Shown: positions 51,043 to 60,195 of the stretch, one piece after another
Position numbering within the stretch: position 1 is the stretch's first letter
How the letters are laid out: every line of letters begins with the position of its first letter
Assembly: GCF_002138415.1 (NCBI RefSeq)
Contig: NZ_CP015612.1
Location: 3,512,001 to 3,576,000 of the forward strand
Source: Stenotrophomonas maltophilia
GTDB lineage: Bacteria; Pseudomonadota; Gammaproteobacteria; Xanthomonadales; Xanthomonadaceae
Length of the DNA stretch: 64,000 nt
Direction of reading: 5' to 3'
Program-made: the position numbers and the translations under genes
The notes under the pieces: model-generated
Told to the model about the DNA's origin: nothing
The model's input: the letters and a program-made list of their open reading frames with translations, nothing else
Database searches by the model: none

Positions 51043-52962
51043 TTAAATCTCCACCTGCGCGCCCAGTTCCACCAATCTGTTGCCCGGAATCCGGAAGAAA
51101 CCCGTCGCCGGAGCGGCATTCCTGTGCATCAGCGCGAACAGCTTGTCGCGCCAGATCGGCATGCCGCGGTTGGCGGTGGCCACGATGGTCTCGCGGCTGG
51201 CGAAGAAGGTGGTGTCCATCGGATCGAAGTAGATGCCGCCGTGGTCGCAGGAACGCATCAGCGCCAGCGGCACGTCCGGGGTCTCCATGAAGCCGAAGCG
51301 CACGTAGACGCGGTAGAACTCATCGCCCACCGATTCGATCTTCAGTCGCTGCCCTTCCATCGCATACGGGATCGGCAGGGTTTCCACATGCAGGAACACG
51401 TTGCGCTCGTGCAGCACCTTGTTGTGCTTGAGGTTGTGCATCAGCGCGTGCGGTGCCACGGTCGGGTCGGCGGTGAGGAACACCGCGGTGCCAGGCACGC
51501 GTACCGGTGGTGCCAGCATCAGGCCCGGCAGGAAGGTATCCAGGCGGATGCCGTCCTTGCGGATCTCATCGCGCAGCAGCTCGCGGCCACGGCGCCAGGT
51601 GCGCATCATGGTGAACAGGAAGATGCCCAGCACCACCGGGAACCACGCGCCCTGCAGCAGCTTGGCACCGTTGGCGATGACGAAGCCGAGGTCGATGATG
51701 AAGAACACCACGCACAGCGGCAGGATCCACTTGCGGGCCTTCGGCCACAGCGAGCGTGCCACCAGGGCCAGCAGCAGGGTGTCGATCAGCATCGTGGCCG
51801 ACACCGAGATGCCGTAGGCCACGGCCAGGTTCGACGAGCTGCGGAAGGCCAGTACCAGGCCGATCACCATCACCGCGATACCCCAATTGATGCCCGGGAT
51901 GTAGATCTGGCCGATGGTGTCGTGCGAGGTGTGCTTGATGCGCATGCGCGGGATGTAACCCAGCTGCATGGCCTGGCGCGAGACCGAGAAGGCACCGGTG
52001 ATGACCGACTGCGACGCGATCACCGCCGCCATCGTGGCCAGAATGATCATCGGGTACAGCGCCCACGGCGGCACCGCCTCGAAGAACGGGTTCTTCAGCG
52101 CCTCGGGGTGGTTGAGCACCAGTGCGCCCTGCCCCAGATAGTTCAGCACCAGGCACGGCAGCACGAAGAAGTACCAGGCGTGGCGGATGGGCTTGGCACC
52201 GAAGTGGCCCATGTCAGCGTACAGCGCCTCGCCACCGGTCACTGCCAGCACCACCGCGCCGAGGATGAAGATGCCGTGCCAGCTGTGTTCCATGAAGAAG
52301 CGGATCGCCCACCACGGGTTGAAGGCTTTCAGCACTTCCGGTGCGTCGACGATGTTGTAGATGCCGATCGCCGCCAGCGAGATGAACCAGACCGAGGTGA
52401 TCGGGCCGAATGCCTTGCCGATTTTTTCGGTACCGAAGCGCTGCGCGGCAAACACCATCAGCAGCACCACCACGGTGATCGGCACGATGAAGGCATGCAG
52501 GCCGGGCGCGGCCACCTCCAGGCCCTCGACCGCGCCAAGCACGGAGATCGCCGGGGTGATCACGCCATCACCGAAGAACAGCGAGGCACCGAAGATGCCG
52601 AGGATGCCGACCACATAGGCCGAGCGCGACCCGTTGCGCAGCGTGCGCTGGGTCAGCGCCATCAGCGCCATGATGCCGCCCTCGCCGTCGTTGTCGGCGC
52701 GCATGATGATGGTCACGTACTTCAGCGTGACCACGATGTTCAGCGCCCAGAATGCCAGCGACAGCACGCCCAGCACGGTGTCGTGGTCACTGTTGAGCCC
52801 GTAGTGCGGCGAGAACGCCTCCTTCAGGGTGTACAGCGGGCTGGTACCGATATCGCCGAAGACCACGCCGATCGCACCGATGATCAGCGCCATGCCTCCG
52901 GCGGGAGGGGCGTGACCGTGGCCGCCGGGGGCGGCTGTGTGCGGGGTTTGACTGCTGGACAT
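51043..52962 (-). CDS. kup: Kup, low-affinity potassium:proton symporter
   Basis: A 639-residue inner-membrane transporter with about 12 membrane segments and a C-terminal cytoplasmic domain of roughly 170 residues. The start [14 protein letters not shown] leads to [20 protein letters not shown], the hallmark of the HAK/KUP family, and [20 protein letters not shown] lies in a later segment. [20 protein letters not shown] is also typical. The gene is intact. It lies between ruvA and ruvB. Confidence 0.96.
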   Translation of the reverse strand: MSSSQTPHTAAPGGHGHAPPAGGMALIIGAIGVVFGDIGTSPLYTLKEAFSPHYGLNSDHDTVLGVLSLAFWALNIVVTLKYVTIIMRADNDGEGGIMALMALTQRTLRNGSRSAYVVGILGIFGASLFFGDGVITPAISVLGAVEGLEVAAPGLHAFIVPITVVVLLMVFAAQRFGTEKIGKAFGPITSVWFISLAAIGIYNIVDAPEVLKAFNPWWAIRFFMEHSWHGIFILGAVVLAVTGGEALYADMGHFGAKPIRHAWYFFVLPCLVLNYLGQGALVLNHPEALKNPFFEAVPPWALYPMIILATMAAVIASQSVITGAFSVSRQAMQLGYIPRMRIKHTSHDTIGQIYIPGINWGIAVMVIGLVLAFRSSSNLAVAYGISVSATMLIDTLLLALVARSLWPKARKWILPLCVVFFIIDLGFVIANGAKLLQGAWFPVVLGIFLFTMMRTWRRGRELLRDEIRKDGIRLDTFLPGLMLAPPVRVPGTAVFLTADPTVAPHALMHNLKHNKVLHERNVFLHVETLPIPYAMEGQRLKIESVGDEFYRVYVRFGFMETPDVPLALMRSCDHGGIYFDPMDTTFFASRETIVATANRGMPIWRDKLFALMHRNAAPATGFFRIPGNRLVELGAQVEI

Positions 52963-53011
52963 GGGACTCCTGGCGAAGCTCAGGCGGTAGGTTGGGGGAA
53001 AGGGACGCGGA

Positions 53012-53605
53012 TCAGCGCAGCGCGGACTGCAGCGCCTTGCGGATCACGGTGGCCACTTCGTCGCCTTCATTGAAGGCATCGCGGGCCATGCGCGCGGCTT
53101 CGGCCGGCTTGTAGCCCAGCTGCTGCAGGGCCACGGTGGCATCGGACAGCGGATCGGCCGGCGCCGGGCCGCTGCCTGTGGGCAGCGCGCCGCCGGCACC
53201 GAACTGGGCGGCGCGGTCACGCAGCTCCAGCACCATGCGTTCGGCGGTCTTCTTGCCGATGCCCGGAATGCGGGTCAGCGCGGTGATGTCACCGGCCTGG
53301 ACCATGCGCGCGAATTCCTCGACGGTGACGCCGGACAGCACGGCCAGCGCGATCTTCGCACCGATGCCACTGACCTTCTGCACGTCGCGGAACAGGCGCC
53401 GCTCACCCTCGCGCAGGAAGCCGTACAGCGAAACGCTGTCTTCCTTCTGCGAATAATGGGTGTACAGGGTGACCTCGCGGCCGAGCTCGGGCAGGTCGTA
53501 GAAGGTGCTCATCGGCGCCTCCAGCTCGTAGCCCACTCCGTTCACGTCCACCACCAGCCACGGCGGCGCCTTGTAGGCGACGATGCCGCGCAGTCGACCG
53601 ATCAT
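53012..53605 (-). CDS. ruvA: RuvA, Holliday-junction binding protein
   Basis: A 197-residue tetrameric DNA-binding protein. It starts [20 protein letters not shown], the OB-fold domain. Two helix-hairpin-helix units follow: [20 protein letters not shown] and [20 protein letters not shown]. The C-terminal RuvB-contact domain is [20 protein letters not shown]. The ATG at 53605 has GAGGAGC eight bases upstream. It starts 13 bp after the ruvC stop codon. Confidence 0.96.
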   Translation of the reverse strand: MIGRLRGIVAYKAPPWLVVDVNGVGYELEAPMSTFYDLPELGREVTLYTHYSQKEDSVSLYGFLREGERRLFRDVQKVSGIGAKIALAVLSGVTVEEFARMVQAGDITALTRIPGIGKKTAERMVLELRDRAAQFGAGGALPTGSGPAPADPLSDATVALQQLGYKPAEAARMARDAFNEGDEVATVIRKALQSALR

Positions 53606-53618
53606 TGCGTGCAGCTCC

Positions 53619-54140
53619 TCATTTGCGGCCCCACGCCTGGCGGGCACTGAGCCCCAGGCGGTTTGCCGTCGCCCTTACGTGGGCATGGGTGATCGCCACC
53701 GCCAACGCGTCGGCCGCGTCGGCCTGCAGCTTGGTTTTCAGGTTGAGCATGAGCCCGACCATGTGTTGAACCTGTTGCTTTTCGGCGCCACCGCGCCCGA
53801 CCACGGCCAGCTTGATCTCGCTGGCGGCATATTCGTGCACCGGCAGATCGCGCAGGACCACGGCCGAGATCGCCGCACCACGGGCCTGGCCCAGCTTCAA
53901 TGCCGAATCGGGATTGCGGGCCATGAACACCTTTTCGATGGCCACTTCATTGGGCTGGTACTCCCGGCACAGATCGGCCAGGCCCAGCACCAGCAGCTTC
54001 ATGCGCTGCGGGAAGTCGTCGGCGCCCAGCAGCACCAGCGGCTGGTGGTGCACGTGGCTGACCTTGCCGGTGGCGTCAACATCGATGATGCCGACCCCGG
54101 TCCGCTGCGAACCGGGGTCGATGCCGAGGATGCGGGTCAT
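53619..54140 (-). CDS. ruvC: RuvC, Holliday-junction resolvase
   Basis: A 173-residue endonuclease. The first acidic residue is in [20 protein letters not shown], the second in [20 protein letters not shown], and the last pair in [17 protein letters not shown]. Length matches E. coli RuvC. It is followed by ruvA 13 bp on, and preceded by yebC at 105 bp; the yebC-ruvC-ruvA order is common. Confidence 0.96.
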   Translation of the reverse strand: MTRILGIDPGSQRTGVGIIDVDATGKVSHVHHQPLVLLGADDFPQRMKLLVLGLADLCREYQPNEVAIEKVFMARNPDSALKLGQARGAAISAVVLRDLPVHEYAASEIKLAVVGRGGAEKQQVQHMVGLMLNLKTKLQADAADALAVAITHAHVRATANRLGLSARQAWGRK

Positions 54141-54245
54141 GCTGCACTCCTGGCGGGGCGGAACGGGGTGCGCTGGCAGGCGTATGGGCTCATGACTGTC
54201 CGCGGTGACCGTTCAACGGCCCGCGCCCAGGCCGTCGAAGACGGC

Positions 54246-54977
54246 TCAGGCGTAGGCGTCGGCGCCGAGTTCGGCGTTGGAATACACGTCCTGCACGTCG
54301 TCCAGGTCTTCAAGCATGTCCAGCAGCTTCTTGACCTGCAGGGCAACCTCGCCCTCGACCTTGATGTCATTGTCCGCGCGGAAGGTGATCTCGGCGTGGT
54401 CGGCGACATGGCCGGCGGCGGCCATCGCATCCTTGACCGCGTTGAACGCGTCAGGGCTGGTGACCACGTCGATCGCGCCGTCTTCCGGGTAGACCACGAT
54501 GTCATCGGCGCCGGCCTCGATGGCAGCTTCGGTGATCGTTTCTTCATCGGCACCGGCGGCGAAATGCAGCACGCCCAGGCGCTTGAACATGAAGGCCACC
54601 GAGCCTTCGGTGCCCATGTTGCCGCCGCACTTGCTGAACGCATGGCGGACATCGGCCACGGTGCGCACGCGGTTGTCGGTCAGGCAGTCGACGATCACGG
54701 CCACGCCACCCGGGGCGTAGCCCTCGTAGCGGATTTCCTCGTAATCGACGCCTTCCAGTTCACCGGTGGCCTTCTTGATGGCGCGCTCGATCACGTCCTT
54801 GGACATGTTGACGGCCAGGCCCTTGTCCATGGCCACGCGCAGGCGCGGGTTGTTGTTGGGGTCGCCTCCACCGCCGCGCGCGGCAACGCCGATCTCGCGG
54901 ATGATCTTGGTGAAAATCTTGCCACGCTTCGCGTCGGACGCGTTCTTGCGGGCTTCGATGGAGGGGCCTCTACCCAT
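54246..54977 (-). CDS. yebC: YebC/TACO1-family protein
   Basis: A 243-residue protein of a very conserved family. It starts [20 protein letters not shown], then [20 protein letters not shown], and the third domain has [20 protein letters not shown]. Family members were first described as transcription regulators and more recently as factors that help ribosomes through proline-rich stretches. Which applies here cannot be seen. It precedes ruvC on the same strand. Confidence 0.95.
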   Translation of the reverse strand: MGRGPSIEARKNASDAKRGKIFTKIIREIGVAARGGGGDPNNNPRLRVAMDKGLAVNMSKDVIERAIKKATGELEGVDYEEIRYEGYAPGGVAVIVDCLTDNRVRTVADVRHAFSKCGGNMGTEGSVAFMFKRLGVLHFAAGADEETITEAAIEAGADDIVVYPEDGAIDVVTSPDAFNAVKDAMAAAGHVADHAEITFRADNDIKVEGEVALQVKKLLDMLEDLDDVQDVYSNAELGADAYA

Positions 54978-55062
54978 GGGTGCTACCGTCTGGCTGCTTC
55001 AGGATCAAGGCGCGAATTCTACCTGATCGGGGGTGGCAACCGTGTCTAGGGGCGAAGGATGC

Positions 55063-55107
55063 CGCCGGGCAAGGCCCGGCGAAGAGCGTGCGAACCAAGG
55101 TTCGCAC
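55063..55107. repeat. Two short palindromes upstream of yebC
   Basis: CGCCGGGC/GCCCGGCG around AAG at 55063-55081 and GTGCGAACC/GGTTCGCAC around AA at 55088-55107. GGTTCGCACCCACC then recurs at about 55124-55137. They resemble SMAG stems without GTAG and lie between yebC and the hydrolase gene. Confidence 0.7.
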
Positions 55108-55139
55108 CCACCAAGGTAAGACGGTTCGCACCCACCATC

Positions 55140-55772
55140 TTATGCGGCGGCGGCGTCGCGGCTGTGGTCGAACTGGCCGTGGCGCAGGAAATGCGCGGTC
55201 TGCCGCGCGGCGTCGGGCGACACCACCAGACCGCTGTGGCTGGTACGCACCACGCAATGGTCGGCCAGGCCTGGCAGGCGGGTCTCGGCCAATGCCACGG
55301 TGCCGTCGGAGGCATCGTCGATGGCGCCCAGCAGGCTGCCCAGCCCGTGTGGCACCGAACCGGCGATCAGCCCGACTTCGGCCTTGCCCTGCCAGTCCGG
55401 CAGGCCATCGAGCAACAGTTCGCTGCTGCGGCCCAGCGCCAGGCCCCAACCGTGCTCGGACAACGAGCGCGCGGTGCCGCTGCCGCGCAGCGGCGAGCCC
55501 AGGCAGACCACACGCTGCACATCCAACTGCGGCTGGCGACGCAAGGCCTCCAGCGCGAGCAATCCCCCCAGGCTGTGACCGACCAGCGACAACGGTCCGG
55601 CATCGGTCAGCCGCTCCAGCAGCTGCGGCACGGCCACATCGGGGCCACCGAACACAGAGGAATAGCCGAACGCGTGTACCTGGAAGCCGCGCGCGCGCAG
55701 GCGCCAGGCCAGCGGCCCGACCCAGGCACGGGCATTCCAGATGCCATGCAGCAGCAATACGGGGGGAGTCAT
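55140..55772 (-). CDS. Alpha/beta-hydrolase (RBBP9/YdeN-like or lipase-like)
   Basis: A 210-residue cytoplasmic hydrolase. It starts MTPPVLLLHGIWNARAWVGP, with the oxyanion HG motif. The nucleophile elbow is LSLVGHSLGGLLALEALRRQ. A later SPLRGSGTARSLSEHGW and C-terminal DHCVVRTSHSGLVVSPDAAR give the probable acid and histidine. Substrate unknown. It is in line with the upstream GNAT gene (75 bp). Confidence 0.84.
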   Translation of the reverse strand: MTPPVLLLHGIWNARAWVGPLAWRLRARGFQVHAFGYSSVFGGPDVAVPQLLERLTDAGPLSLVGHSLGGLLALEALRRQPQLDVQRVVCLGSPLRGSGTARSLSEHGWGLALGRSSELLLDGLPDWQGKAEVGLIAGSVPHGLGSLLGAIDDASDGTVALAETRLPGLADHCVVRTSHSGLVVSPDAARQTAHFLRHGQFDHSRDAAAA

Positions 55773-55847
55773 GCAAACAGCCTGGCGGTCAGCGGGGCGG
55801 AAACGTACGGTGATTGAACACGCGCGCGCAGCAAGCGGCGGTGAACG

Positions 55848-56369
55848 TCAGGCCGAGCGCGGTGCGCGGCGCAGGATGAACTCGAGGTCCTGGGTGTCAC
55901 CGACCGGGAACAGGTACTCGCCGGCCTTCTCGAAACCGTAGCGGGCGTAGAAGCGTTGCGCGCCGAAGTTCTCCGACCACACGCCCAGCCACAACGTGCG
56001 CGGGCCTTCGTGTTCCAGCCAGGCCAGCGCGGTTTCCAGCAGGCGGCTGCCCCAGCCGCAGCTCTGCTGCGTCTTGACCAGGTACAGGCGCTTGAGTTCG
56101 CCGTCACCGGGTTTCACATCCGGATGCGGCAGGCCACAGGGGCCGGCGGCGGCATGACCGACCGCCTCCCCGTCCAGTTCCAGCAGCCACACCGCGTAGT
56201 CCGGGTGGGCCAGGATCACGCGCTGGCGCTCGACCGTGTAGGCCTCCTCGAGGAAGGCCTGCAGGTCCTGCGGCGGATACAGATGGCCGAAGGTTTCGGT
56301 GAACGTGCGGGCAGCCAGCGCCGACAGGGTCGGCGCGTCGTCCACGGTGGCGCGGCGGATCGAATACAT
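55848..56369 (-). CDS. GNAT-family N-acetyltransferase (paralogue of 31887-32399)
   Basis: A 173-residue acetyltransferase. It starts MYSIRRATVDDAPTLSALAA; the acetyl-CoA loop is VKTQQSCGWGSRLLETALAW and the C-terminal part is WSENFGAQRFYARYGFEKAG. It matches the GNAT after copB over its length. The frame stays open upstream to 56549, but that stretch is only a shadow of the neighbouring acidic gene (it reads as lysine/arginine repeats). Substrate unknown. Confidence 0.86.
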   Translation of the reverse strand: MYSIRRATVDDAPTLSALAARTFTETFGHLYPPQDLQAFLEEAYTVERQRVILAHPDYAVWLLELDGEAVGHAAAGPCGLPHPDVKPGDGELKRLYLVKTQQSCGWGSRLLETALAWLEHEGPRTLWLGVWSENFGAQRFYARYGFEKAGEYLFPVGDTQDLEFILRRAPRSA

Positions 56370-56400
56370 GCAGGAAGTTGACGTCAGGGCGAAGCGCGGG

Positions 56401-56721
56401 TCAAGCCTTTTCAGGCGATTCCGCTTCTTCTTCCTCGTCCTCTTCCTCGTATTCCTCTTCGTCCTCGTCCTCTTCTTCCTCGCCTTCCTCGTCCTCGTCG
56501 TACTCTTCCTCTTCGTCGTCCTCGTAATCCTCGACGCCGAAGTCTTCACCGTCCCAACGGCCTTCGCCGTCGGCGACGAAGGTCAGGGCCATCGCCGCCG
56601 GATTGGTACCGACGCGGACCAGCCAACCACCGAACACGCGTGCACGCTCGGTGACCAGGGTGGCCTCGGAGCCTTCATTGCCCAGCTTTTCCCACTCCAG
56701 CGAAAACGCAAACTCGGTCAT
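56401..56721 (-). CDS. Small protein with very acidic C-terminal tail
   Basis: A 106-residue protein. Residues 1-58 form a small domain (MTEFAFSLEWEKLGNEGSEA, FGGWLVRVGTNPAAMALTFV). The rest, from about residue 66, is almost only glutamate and aspartate with a few tyrosines. The domain resembles short proteins of unknown function sometimes found beside aspS in Xanthomonadaceae. The tail could bind basic partners or metal. It starts 16 bp after the aspS stop codon and is probably co-transcribed. The repeat codons (GAGGAA type) could expand or shrink by slippage. Confidence 0.8.
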   Translation of the reverse strand: MTEFAFSLEWEKLGNEGSEATLVTERARVFGGWLVRVGTNPAAMALTFVADGEGRWDGEDFGVEDYEDDEEEEYDEDEEGEEEEDEDEEEYEEEDEEEEAESPEKA

Positions 56722-56737
56722 TGCCTGGATCTCCTGA

Positions 56738-58489
56738 TCAGTTGGTCTTGGGGCGAACCTGGATGTGCACTTCGGCCAGCTGCGCGTCGACGATCGGCGA
56801 CGGCGCGTCGGTCATCAGATCCTGTGCACCGGTGGTCTTCGGGAACGGGATGACGTCGCGGATCGACTCGGTGCCGGCCATCAGCGCGGCGATGCGGTCG
56901 ATGCCGAAGGCGATGCCACCGTGCGGCGGCGCGCCGTAGTTCAGCGCGTCGAGCAGGAAGCCGAACTTGGCGCGGGCTTCTTCGGCACCGATGCCGAGCA
57001 GCTCGAACACCGCGCTCTGCATGTCCGGACGGTGGATACGGATGGAACCACCGCCGATCTCATTGCCGTTGAGCACCATGTCGTAGCCGCGCGAGACGGC
57101 GGTACGGGCGTTGGCGCGCAGGTCGGCGATGTCGTCCACGGCCGGTGCGGTGAAGGGGTGATGCAGGGCGACGTAGCGCTGTTCTTCCTCGTCCCACTCG
57201 AACATCGGGAAGTCAGTGACCCACAGCGGTGCCCAACCGTCGGCAACCAGGCCGAAGTCCTTGCCGGCCTTCAGGCGCAGTGCGCCCATGAAGTCGGAGA
57301 CCTTGTTGTAGCCACCGGCACCGAAGAACACGATGTCGCCGTTGCCGGCGCCGACGTGGGCGACCAGGGCAGCGAAGGATGCCTCACTGAAGAACTTCTG
57401 GATCGGCGAGCTGACTTCGCCGTTGTCGGCAATCTTGATGTAGGCCAGGCCCTTGGCGCCGTACTTGGCGGCGTGCGCGGCGTACTCGTCGATCTGCTTG
57501 CGCGACAGCGAGGCGCCGCCCGGGATGCGCAGCGCGGCGACGCGGCCTTCGGCATCATTGGCCGGGCCGGTGAACACGGCGAACTCGCTGTCCTTGACCA
57601 GCTCGGCCACGTCCACCAGCTCCAGCGCGATGCGCAGGTCCGGCTTGTCCGAACCGTAGCGACGCATCGCCTCGGCCCAGGTCATGCGCGGGAAGCTGGC
57701 GTCCAGCTCGACCTCGACCACTTCCTTGAAGATGGCGCGGATCATGTTCTCGACGAAGTCCTGCACGTCGCGTTCGCGGACGAAGGCGAACTCCATGTCC
57801 AGCTGGGTGAATTCCAGCTGGCGGTCGGCACGCAGGGCCTCGTCGCGGAAGCAGCGCGCGATCTGGTAGTAGCGGTCGAAGCCGGCCACCATCAGGATCT
57901 GCTTGAACAGCTGCGGGCTCTGCGGCAGGGCGTAGAACTCGCCCGGGTGCATGCGCGCCGGCACCAGGAAGTCGCGCGCGCCTTCCGGGGTGGCCTTGGT
58001 CAGGATCGGGGTCTCGATGTCCTGGAAGCCCTTTTCGTCCAGGTGGCGGCGCAGGGCCTGCACCAGCTTGATGCGGGTGCGCTGCATGCGCTGCATTTCC
58101 GGGCGGCGCAGGTCCAGGTAACGGTACTTCAGGCGGGTTTCTTCGCCGGGGTTCTCGTGGGCGTGGAACGGCAGCGGCGCGGCCTTGTTCAGCACGGTGA
58201 TGGCAGTGGCGATCACTTCCACCTTGCCGGTGCGCATCTTGTCGTTCACCGCGTGGCGGGCACGCACGACGCCTTCCACCTGCAGCACGTCCTCGTAGCC
58301 CAGCGACGCGGCCACGGCGAACACTTCGGCGTTGTCGACTTCCACGGTCACCTGCACGATGCCTTCATGATCTCGAAGATCGATGAAGCAGACGCCGCCC
58401 TGGTTACGGGCCACGTCGGTCCAGCCGGCGAGGGTGACAGTCTGGCCAATCAGGGTCTCATCGACCAGGCCGCAGAAGTGGGTACGCAT
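56738..58489 (-). CDS. aspS: Aspartyl-tRNA synthetase
   Basis: A 583-residue class IIb synthetase. It starts [20 protein letters not shown] with the OB anticodon-binding domain. Motif 2 region has [20 protein letters not shown] and [20 protein letters not shown]; the bacterial GAD insertion domain lies in the middle; motif 3 is [16 protein letters not shown]. The ATG at 58489 gives the standard start; the frame up to 58573 adds nothing. It charges tRNA-Asp; whether it also charges tRNA-Asn cannot be told from this window. Confidence 0.96.
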   Translation of the reverse strand: MRTHFCGLVDETLIGQTVTLAGWTDVARNQGGVCFIDLRDHEGIVQVTVEVDNAEVFAVAASLGYEDVLQVEGVVRARHAVNDKMRTGKVEVIATAITVLNKAAPLPFHAHENPGEETRLKYRYLDLRRPEMQRMQRTRIKLVQALRRHLDEKGFQDIETPILTKATPEGARDFLVPARMHPGEFYALPQSPQLFKQILMVAGFDRYYQIARCFRDEALRADRQLEFTQLDMEFAFVRERDVQDFVENMIRAIFKEVVEVELDASFPRMTWAEAMRRYGSDKPDLRIALELVDVAELVKDSEFAVFTGPANDAEGRVAALRIPGGASLSRKQIDEYAAHAAKYGAKGLAYIKIADNGEVSSPIQKFFSEASFAALVAHVGAGNGDIVFFGAGGYNKVSDFMGALRLKAGKDFGLVADGWAPLWVTDFPMFEWDEEEQRYVALHHPFTAPAVDDIADLRANARTAVSRGYDMVLNGNEIGGGSIRIHRPDMQSAVFELLGIGAEEARAKFGFLLDALNYGAPPHGGIAFGIDRIAALMAGTESIRDVIPFPKTTGAQDLMTDAPSPIVDAQLAEVHIQVRPKTN

Positions 58490-58646
58490 GGGGGAAGCTC
58501 CGCTGGAGAACGCCGGCGCCGGATGGGGGCCGGAAAGCCTCGTATTCTGCGGCCGAGGCCCCGGCCGGGGCAAATCCGGCCAGTCACACCGGCTTGATCG
58601 CCCCCCTCCCTATAGTCGGGCACCTGCCACCGTATGGGATGCCGCC

Positions 58647-59390
58647 ATGAAACCGCTGTCCCTGGCCAGCCTGGCCGTGATCCTCAGCCTGGGTACCCTG
58701 GGCACCCTTACCCTGCCCGCCCCGTCCGCGCATGCGCAGAGCGGGGTGGTCCGCTGCGAAAGCCAGAGCAACCGCGAACGGGTCTGCAACACCGGCTGGC
58801 GCGGCGCGCAGCTGGTCCGCCAGTTGTCTGGCAGCCCCTGCGAGGAAGGGCGCTCCTGGGGCAGCCGCAATGGCAGCATCTGGGTCACCAACGGTTGCCG
58901 CGCCGAGTTCGTCGAGGCCCGCGGTGGCTGGGGCGGCGGCAACGGCGGTGGCTGGGGTGGCAACAACGGCCGCCCCGGCGAGACCATCCGCTGCGAGAGC
59001 CAGAACAACCGTGAGCGCAGCTGCCCGGTGGGTTGGCGCAATGCCCGCCTGGTCCGCCAGCTGTCCGGCAGCCCTTGTGATGAGGGCCGTACCTGGGGCG
59101 TGCGCAACGGCGCAGTCTGGGTCAGCAATGGCTGTCGCGCGGAATTCGCCGAAGCCCGCGGCTGGGGCGGTGGCGGCGGTGGCTGGGGCGGTGGCAACAG
59201 CAACTATTCGGTCACCTGCAGCAGCAACAACAACCGCTCGCAGACCTGCGACTGGGATGAGCGACAGGGCCGGCCGGTGCTGCAGCAGCAGCTCTCCGGC
59301 AGCGCCTGCCAGGAAGGCCGCAGCTGGGGTTACTCGCGTGGCCAGGTGTGGGTGAGCAACGGCTGCCGGGCGCGTTTCGGCACGCGGTAA
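58647..59390 (+). CDS. Exported protein with three DUF3011-like repeats
   Basis: A 247-residue secreted protein. The signal peptide is KPLSLASLAVILSLGTLG through SAHAQ. Three cysteine-bearing repeats of about 60 residues follow at about 34-90, 113-170 and 187-247. Each carries C(E/S)S..N.R...C and QLSGS.C.EGR(S/T)WG, then the V..NGCRA.F end. They are joined by glycine/tryptophan-rich linkers (GGWGGGNGGGWGG). Each repeat has four cysteines, probably two disulfides. Function of the domain is unknown; a sugar- or surface-binding role is only a guess. It is divergent from aspS. Confidence 0.87.
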   Translation: MKPLSLASLAVILSLGTLGTLTLPAPSAHAQSGVVRCESQSNRERVCNTGWRGAQLVRQLSGSPCEEGRSWGSRNGSIWVTNGCRAEFVEARGGWGGGNGGGWGGNNGRPGETIRCESQNNRERSCPVGWRNARLVRQLSGSPCDEGRTWGVRNGAVWVSNGCRAEFAEARGWGGGGGGWGGGNSNYSVTCSSNNNRSQTCDWDERQGRPVLQQQLSGSACQEGRSWGYSRGQVWVSNGCRARFGTR

Positions 59391-59421
59391 GTGAATGGGC
59401 GCGGACGCGCCCGTTTCGTGG

Positions 59422-59488
59422 GTAGCGCTGGGCCATGCCCGGCGAGCGCAGCGGCAGATGACGGCCGCCGGGCATGGCCCGGCGCTAG
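59422..59488. repeat. SMAG palindrome pair
   Basis: GTAGCGCTGGGCCATGCCCG and GCG at 59422-59444, and its inverted partner ending GGCGCTAG at 59466-59488 (CTAG rather than CTAC). The pair lies between convergent genes. Confidence 0.87.
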
Positions 59489-59500
59489 CGGCCTGCGAGG

Positions 59501-60142
59501 TCAGGGTGCCGGTGGCGTGTCGTCGCCCCACGGTGCAGGCGGCAGGTCAACCGGCTTGCTCAGGTCGAACTGCACGCGGAAGCGGCGGCCCTCCGGGCGT
59601 GTCAGCTCGTAGACGAACGTCTGGTCGGGATCGATCTCCATCGCCCACGTGTTGTGGGTCGAGGCCAGCATATCGGCCCGACGGAACATGGCCACCGAAT
59701 CGCCATCGGCCGGGAACTGCTGGCGCTCGGCGGTGCCCGGTGGCGTGCTGTCGCCGCCGTACAGGGTGATCGCGTCGGGGCTGCCGTCTTCGTGGCGATG
59801 GTCGTGCTTCAGGCGCAGACCGGTTTCCGTGCGGGTCAGCACCCAGGTCCGCGAGTGGTCATCGCCGACATGGAACGGGATGCGCAGCTCGTGCGCCGGA
59901 TCGGCACAGCCACGCACGTGCATGACCAGGCGCTGGCCGGCGAACGGGTCCTTGCCGGTCGGTGCCGGCGTGTCCTCCACCACCTTGCCGGCATAGGCCT
60001 GGCCGCAGTGCGCGGCAATGGCGGCCATGAAGGCGTCGGCCGGCGCGGTTGCCAGATCATGGGCAACCGTGTCGGAGCGCTGCGAACAGGCAGCGAGGCT
60101 GAGCAGGAGGGCGGAAGCGGTGACAACGGCAGGCAGTTTCAT
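59501..60142 (-). CDS. Lipoprotein of unknown function
   Basis: A 213-residue protein. The signal peptide MKLPAVVTASALLLSLAAC has a lipobox LAAC with Cys19. The body has an AHCGQAYAGKVVED start and a long beta-rich middle (DPFAGQRLVMHVRGC, HDHRHEDGSPDAITLYGGDS) with scattered histidines. FVYELTRPEGRRFRVQFDLS is near the end. Similar secreted proteins are common in Xanthomonadaceae, without known role. It lies 53 bp after the antiporter gene on the same strand. Confidence 0.82.
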   Translation of the reverse strand: MKLPAVVTASALLLSLAACSQRSDTVAHDLATAPADAFMAAIAAHCGQAYAGKVVEDTPAPTGKDPFAGQRLVMHVRGCADPAHELRIPFHVGDDHSRTWVLTRTETGLRLKHDHRHEDGSPDAITLYGGDSTPPGTAERQQFPADGDSVAMFRRADMLASTHNTWAMEIDPDQTFVYELTRPEGRRFRVQFDLSKPVDLPPAPWGDDTPPAP

Positions 60143-60195
60143 GCCCCAACCCTAACGGCCATGGCCGACGGGCGCAAACCGCGCGCGGCAACCGA

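Noticed and set aside
56370..56549. Lysine/arginine-rich N-terminal extension of the GNAT frame
   Set aside because: It is the acidic-tail coding repeat of the neighbouring gene read in another frame.
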